Positions 60,901-64,000 of a DNA stretch of 64,000 nucleotides are shown here, in pieces. How positions within the stretch are numbered: position 1 is the stretch's first letter; each line of letters opens with the position of its first letter. The position numbers and the translations under genes were made by a program. This DNA is from Acanthaster planci (Eukaryota; Echinodermata; Asteroidea; Valvatida; Acanthasteridae), in assembly GCF_001949145.1 (NCBI RefSeq), contig NW_019091425.1:1072121-1136120 (forward strand), written 5' to 3'. The notes below the pieces were generated by a model. The model worked only from the letters and a program-made list of their open reading frames with translations. It made no database searches and was not told where the DNA came from.

Positions 60901-63681
60901 CCAAAATGACCCAAAATGACATCCATGGAAAAGGCTTGGTATGATTACAAAAATGCAAGGCAACAGAATTAGAGAGAATGAAATTGGTGGGACAGGGGGA
61001 GACAGAATCTCTCCCCCAACTCTTTAAAAGAATGAAATTTGGGAGGGGGATGTGAGAGAGGTATGCTTTGTTTAGAGTAATTTATGAACAAAATTTCTAA
61101 CCTGGCTATCTCCATCATGGTGCAGACTTTGGGAAGAAGGAACGTGTCATCCTGTTTGAACCACAGCAGGGTGAAGGGTGTGTCCTTGATGAGCGTAGGC
61201 AGGGCTATCCCCGATGCGCCCCGGGGTGCGTCCGGGCAGTCCTCCTCTCGGGGGTAGATGTCAAAGTTGGTGGCAATGAACTCATTCCTTGAGGGGAGTT
61301 TGAACATGTCATGCAGGCCAGCATCCTTCCAGCCCTGCTCGAGCAAGCACAGGAGCGGAGAACAAGCCACAGGACACTTTAAGCGTTACACACCTTGTGT
61401 GGACATTCCTTTGTTTCCGAGTATTTGAGAAACCTTGATGAAGCTACTCATTTCTCTTGCACTGTGAGACCTATGTCAAGCTGCATATTTTGTTGATGGT
61501 CTCCTTAACTGTTATTTTTCTGTATGCTACAAGTAACCCTCGTCCCAAAATGACTCTAAACCGATTTTTTTTTCAGAGAGGGCAGGTTCATCTTTCGTTT
61601 TCAGGTCCGAGGGGGTAATACAATGCCAGTACACAGTTTCATGTCAAATTGGGTGACACAAAAAGAATTTTGGCTGCAGACTGCTCTCTGGTCTCCATAG
61701 TGCCTGGGCACTATGGAGACTTGTGCATACCAGGAATTTTCCATATCACAACTTCGTCTCCGTGTTAGGCACTGTCTCTAAAACCAAACCTACTGCAGGC
61801 CTATAATGGTGAGCCAATTAAAAATGCTTTCATCCTCGTATCCACTGCCTATAATGGCCTATAATGGTGAGCCAATTAAAAATGCTTTCATCCTCGTATC
61901 CACTGCCTATAATGGCCTATAATGGTGAGCCAATTAAAATGCTTTCATCCTCGTATCCACTGCATCTACATGTAGTTTTGGCTCTCTACTGAGTCCCAAA
62001 CTCCAAACTGGGGGGGGGATGGGAAAAACTGGGCCAAGCTGGTGACGGCGATGCAATCCAAAATTTAGGACCCTCCCACACAAGACCATTACTATATTTA
62101 ATGCCTTCTTCAACACAAGCAAAGAGCTGTACAGCTCAACAATACGGCATGAGACAGGCTCTGGTGACTGTCAGACGAGGAAGAGGTGTGTCTGCGCTCA
62201 CCTTAATTGTGTCTTCTGGGATGTGCTCCAGCTTGTACTCTGTGCCGTACCACTTCTCCACCGCGTCTGTCTTGCCTTCAAAGCTCTTGGAGATCACAGC
62301 GACCCTGAGCGACAGAGAAGGGGAAGTAATATATTCCAAGTTACAGCCAAACTGTCACTCTTTAGAGACTCAGAGTTTTGGTGTAGCAGCCGTGTGGGAA
62401 CAATATCCTGTGGAAAAAAAGCACTGGCCTGTATGTAAGATGGCGGCCATGCAAACCCTTCATACACATTTCTCAGTGTGGCCTGTTTATGACTGCCAGT
62501 GCCCGACATACACAGCACAATATTTAGAAAACCTCCAACATTTTACAGGCAAGTTTAACCTTTTTTTTTTTTACCTGGTATTTTCCGGGGTTAGGTGGCT
62601 CAGCACCATGCCAATCAGGTCCGGTCTGAAGTCTGGCATCATGTAGGGAGCACTCAACACCTCCTCCACTGGGTAGTCTTGCTACAATCAAGATAGGACA
62701 AAGATTAGCAGCTGGCTAGGAGAGAGTTCAAGTGGGAAGATGCTGGGACGCTGTTCCGCTACGCAAAAATCCATTACAATTTTACCGCCAACTATAGAGT
62801 GCTGAAGTGAATACATCAAGTGCACAATTATGTGTGTAAAAGGCATAACCATCAGAACCAGCATATGAACCATAGAGCACTCCCCATAGAGCCACCAACG
62901 AACTAGGGCTGGATAGCTCAGTTCGTGAAACGCCGGTAGAGTATCCCGGAGGTCACAGGTTCAAACCCCACTCCTGTCAATTTCTTTGTTCATCTTTATA
63001 AAAAAATAAGCTGACAGATTTGGGAAAACTGTCAAAGGTTTTGACTAGCAACTTGGACTTGAGTCACTCTTTTTGTGACTTCACTTGTAACTACCAGCTG
63101 TGACATGAGACCTGACTTGAATTTGCAAAAAAAAAAAGGCTTAGCACTTCACTTGGACAAATTTGGACTAGTTTAAGTAAGAAGCTACTCAGGCAACCCA
63201 ATAATTTTTTAAATTGGGCCTATCAATTTATATCTTGCTTGCAAACAAAATCAGACTTCGTTCGGCTGGCAGGTTCAACTTCTGATTTCGAGTCTCGTCT
63301 ACCCCGCTGATGCATGATGGGGATGAAAAATGTTGGCCTTGACTTGTACTTGGACAAAGAGAGTTGTGCTTTGCCTCGTATTTGTATCAACTGCCCTATG
63401 ACTGGACTTGACCTGTGACCAAATGACTTGTGACTCAACTTGACCCTTGGAGAAGATATGACTTGCTGCCAACTCTGATCACTTTCACTGGGGTATTCTG
63501 AGACTCACATGCAGCATGCTGGCCAAACGGGTGACGTAGCCTGCCGGTCTCTCCTTGTCCTTGAACTGGAACTTCATGGCGTCCAGGTCCCGGCACTCCT
63601 CATGAACCCACTCCTGGGGTCCTGCCTGGCGTAAGAGATTCAAGTACTGGAACATGTGACCGATGATGTCGTCCACGTGGT
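54808..63681 (-). CDS. IDE: Insulin-degrading enzyme (insulysin, M16 family), C-terminal 654 aa in 14 exons; 5' end outside window
   Basis: IDE is a zinc metalloprotease of the M16 (inverzincin) family that degrades insulin, amyloid-beta and other small peptides inside a two-half chamber. Fourteen exons (listed separately) splice in a consistent phase from the second N-terminal-half domain to the stop. Recognisable landmarks are GPQEWV..EC, RFKDKERP-like [64 protein letters not shown] and [15 protein letters not shown]. The last holds the counterparts of human R824 and Y831, and the two cysteines match human C812 and C819. The HxxEH zinc site is not in the window because the N-terminal exons lie past 64000. 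The product ends SSAKSKL; human IDE ends AKL, so a PTS1-like signal is kept. Confidence 0.95.
54904..55935 (-). other. IDE last intron
   Basis: Bounded by GTTGGA and TCTTTCAG. Its first 114 bases are open in the upstream exon's frame, up to a stop at 55822. No other content is recognised. Confidence 0.7.
55936..56168 (-). CDS. IDE: IDE exon: end of the last M16 domain and acidic/proline linker
   Basis: The acceptor ACTCCATCAG precedes [32 protein letters not shown] and then a linker ([21 protein letters not shown]). The donor CCGCAG|GTTGGA is not a strong consensus. If unspliced, the frame runs to a stop at 55822, giving a different C-terminus without SKL. Confidence 0.85.
56169..57088 (-). 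other. IDE intron with repeat-derived sequence
   Basis: It contains a tRNA-promoter-like TAGTATAGTGGTTAGG at about 56334 and GGGTTCAAAAT at about 56421, suggesting a tRNA-derived SINE remnant. A repeat module at 56507-56560 is shared with 59395-59450. Confidence 0.45.
56507..56560. repeat. Dispersed repeat module, copy 1
   Basis: AATAGGGTGAACAATGACAC and AGGAATG..GTAGTTCATTTGAATAG parallel the copy at 59395-59450 (AATAGGGTGCACAATGACAA, AGGAATG..GCAGTTCATTTGCATAG). Confidence 0.55.
57089..57236 (-). CDS. IDE: IDE exon ([18 protein letters not shown])
   Basis: The acceptor ATCCACAG precedes [20 protein letters not shown]. The exon ends KQYNFDR plus one base before GTATGT. It aligns throughout with human IDE near residues 880-930. 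Confidence 0.93.
57742..57866 (-). CDS. IDE: IDE exon (GYIVFSG..LLSMQ)
   Basis: The acceptor TTGGCAG opens the exon. It completes the LGYIVFSG motif (human Y831 counterpart) and encodes [16 protein letters not shown]. The donor is CAG|GTAGGA. Confidence 0.94.
58043..58210 (-). CDS. IDE: IDE exon ([15 protein letters not shown])
   Basis: The acceptor TTTGTTCACAG precedes [20 protein letters not shown]. The exon holds [12 protein letters not shown], the counterparts of redox-sensitive human C812 and C819, and TLRTKEQL with the R824 counterpart. The donor is CTAG|GTAGGG. Confidence 0.95.
58779..58890 (-). CDS. IDE: IDE exon ([21 protein letters not shown])
   Basis: After [26 protein letters not shown] and [19 protein letters not shown] match the human segment. 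The donor is GACG|GTAAGT, phase 1. Confidence 0.93.
59154..59245 (-). CDS. IDE: IDE exon ([19 protein letters not shown])
   Basis: The acceptor TTGAACAG opens the exon. [20 protein letters not shown] and HGNMTKQ match human [27 protein letters not shown]. The donor CAG|GTAAAA is weaker than its neighbours. Confidence 0.93.
59395..59450. repeat. Dispersed repeat module, copy 2
   Basis: Same module and orientation as 56507-56560. It is flanked by AGTGTTGTAGTCAAGCC, similar to the TGTTGTAGTTGAGACC motif near 44100, so it belongs to a wider repeat family. Confidence 0.55.
59551..59671 (-). CDS. IDE: IDE exon ([17 protein letters not shown]..)
   Basis: After TGTTTCCAG it carries [19 protein letters not shown] and ELAWTKDEM. 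The donor is GACG|GTAAGC. It is strongly conserved with human IDE. Confidence 0.95.
59811..59921 (-). CDS. IDE: IDE exon ([15 protein letters not shown])
   Basis: After CCCCACAG it encodes [18 protein letters not shown] and [14 protein letters not shown]. The donor is ACA|GTGAGC. It is 111 nt, phase 0 at both ends. Confidence 0.94.
60409..60553 (-). CDS. IDE: IDE exon ([18 protein letters not shown])
   Basis: The acceptor CTCCACAG opens the exon. [12 protein letters not shown] and [20 protein letters not shown] match the human sequence closely. The donor is AAC|GTAAGT. Confidence 0.95.
60625..60720 (+). repeat. Probable tRNA-derived SINE fragment
   Basis: CACGTGGTTAATTCTGCACA, then a B-box-like GGGTTCGAGATC, then GTGTCCTCAGGCAAGACACT. 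That order is typical of tRNA-headed SINEs of marine invertebrates. It lies in an IDE intron next to a perfect hairpin. Confidence 0.4.
60741..60795. repeat. Perfect 25-bp hairpin
   Basis: 60741-60765 and 60771-60795 are exact inverted repeats around the 5-base loop TTTAA (arm begins ATACTTTCCAAGATGTCTCA). It is non-coding, intronic, and directly follows the SINE-like fragment. Confidence 0.75.
61102..61334 (-). CDS. IDE: IDE exon ([20 protein letters not shown])
   Basis: [20 protein letters not shown] and [22 protein letters not shown] match the junction region between the two halves. A short insertion (about DAPRGASG) is unlike human. The donor is CCAG|GTTAGA. Confidence 0.93.
61691..61720. 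repeat. Perfect 14-bp hairpin
   Basis: GTCTCCATAGTGCC and GGCACTATGGAGAC are exact inverted copies with a 2-base centre, in an IDE intron. Confidence 0.7.
61799..61966 (+). repeat. 58-bp tandem repeat, nearly 3 copies
   Basis: Units start at 61801, 61859 and 61917 (CTATAATGGTGAGCCAATTA...). They are almost identical; the third has one A fewer and is truncated. Such uniformity suggests recent expansion or active homogenisation. Confidence 0.9.
62202..62304 (-). CDS. IDE: IDE exon ([18 protein letters not shown])
   Basis: The acceptor CTGTCGCTCAG opens the exon. [20 protein letters not shown] is near identical to human. The donor is AAG|GTGAGC. The long plus-strand open frame over this area is a shadow. 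Confidence 0.95.
62575..62681 (-). CDS. IDE: IDE exon ([20 protein letters not shown])
   Basis: The acceptor GATTGTAG precedes [20 protein letters not shown], and the exon ends LTPENT plus AG before GTAAAA. It matches human YPLEEVLTAEYLLEEFRPDL. Confidence 0.94.
62682..63508 (-). other. IDE intron with GACTTG-rich low-complexity sequence
   Basis: After the tRNA-like element, 63040-63480 is full of GACTTG, GGACTT and TGACTTG words on the plus strand. A similar patch lies at 59455-59510. No exon is recognised. Confidence 0.55.
62908..62978 (+). repeat. tRNA-like sequence: tRNA-derived SINE head or tRNA pseudogene
   Basis: An A-box-like GGATAGCTCAGTTCG and a B-box-like AGGTTCAAACCCC are about 35 bases apart, as in a tRNA gene. 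However, GCTC pairs with GAGT only across an over-long D-loop, and no normal anticodon arm or acceptor stem forms. It is therefore degenerate or a SINE promoter, not a working tRNA. Confidence 0.45.
63509..63681 (-). CDS. IDE: IDE exon ([17 protein letters not shown]), most 5' exon in the window
   Basis: The acceptor TCACTTCAG leaves two bases of a split codon before [36 protein letters not shown] and [19 protein letters not shown] follow. The donor is CAT|GTGAGT. The preceding exon must lie beyond 64000; the 319 bases to the window edge show no IDE coding match. Confidence 0.94.
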
Positions 63682-64000
63682 CTGAAGTGAAAGACAGGAG
63701 ACATAAGTCAAAAACCTCCTGGATTTTCACTCATTTAAGCAATTACTGCTTACAAAGAATTCCTATAGTCACCTTCAGTGTGCAGCTATGCCCAGGTTTG
63801 ACCATCTCACGCAATTACTTGATATATTTGTGCACATTCTGGCAAAAATTAGTTACATAAACTCTGCCATTGCACATTTTAAACTTAAAAACCAGTGTAC
63901 AGTTACGTTTGTTAAGAGAATCTGGACTGACTCTCTTTGTTGAGGGTCCCCTGGGACATTTTGGACTCCTCAAAGTAACCACTGTATATGTGCGGTCTCA

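Noticed and set aside
62101-62646. A 181-codon plus-strand open frame
   Set aside because: It covers two IDE exons on the opposite strand, whose minus-strand translation matches IDE exactly with consistent splice phases.
63682-64000. A further IDE exon at the right edge
   Set aside because: The minus-strand translation of the last 319 bases does not match the expected preceding IDE segment and has no fitting acceptor and donor pair.
1-64000. CRISPR arrays, prokaryotic operons or an intact virus or transposon gene
   Set aside because: No regularly spaced direct repeats, no operon-like frames, and no transposase, reverse transcriptase or capsid-like open frame is visible; mobile DNA here is limited to short non-coding elements.

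Overview
This is a eukaryotic, animal nuclear DNA window. Its genes are split into many short exons with GT..AG introns, its spacers are AT-rich, and palindromic ACATGT/TACATGTA-type repeats run through it. The protein matches and the repeat style suggest an invertebrate deuterostome. An echinoderm such as a sea star is my best guess, but a hemichordate or amphioxus is possible and I cannot settle it from sequence alone.

Three protein genes can be reconstructed exon by exon. (1) A CPEB2/3/4 (Orb2)-type cytoplasmic polyadenylation element-binding protein lies on the minus strand, 12527-35130. It has eight coding exons and a phase-consistent 755-residue product: a Q-rich N-terminus, two RRMs and a C-terminal zinc-binding domain. 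An AT-rich stretch downstream (about 5.75-12.5 kb) may be a very long 3' UTR. (2) A MARCHF5/MITOL-type RING-CH membrane E3 ubiquitin ligase lies on the plus strand, 42624-48402, with four coding exons and 299 residues. (3) The C-terminal two thirds of insulin-degrading enzyme (IDE) lies on the minus strand, 54808-63681. Fourteen exons encode 654 residues ending in a peroxisomal-type SKL tripeptide. The N-terminal exons carrying the zinc-binding active site lie beyond base 64000.

Layout: 1-5.7 kb has no recognisable gene; 5.7-35.1 kb is the CPEB gene, with introns of 9.4 kb and 4.3 kb full of palindromic repeats and fold-back elements; 35.1-42.6 kb is the divergent CPEB/MARCHF5 spacer, with a CpG-rich start; 42.6-48.4 kb is MARCHF5; 48.4-54.8 kb is the convergent MARCHF5/IDE spacer; 54.8-63.7 kb is IDE; 63.7-64 kb is intron.

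The three genes do not form a pathway. Their order and orientation, CPEB(-) MARCHF5(+) IDE(-), match what I know of human 10q23 (CPEB3, MARCHF5, IDE), so this looks like a deeply conserved syntenic block. I saw no novel multi-gene system, CRISPR array or intact viral gene. The more unusual items are several near-perfect hairpin or fold-back elements, a stop codon embedded in a consensus splice donor at the CPEB end, and a possible alternative IDE C-terminus lacking the SKL signal.
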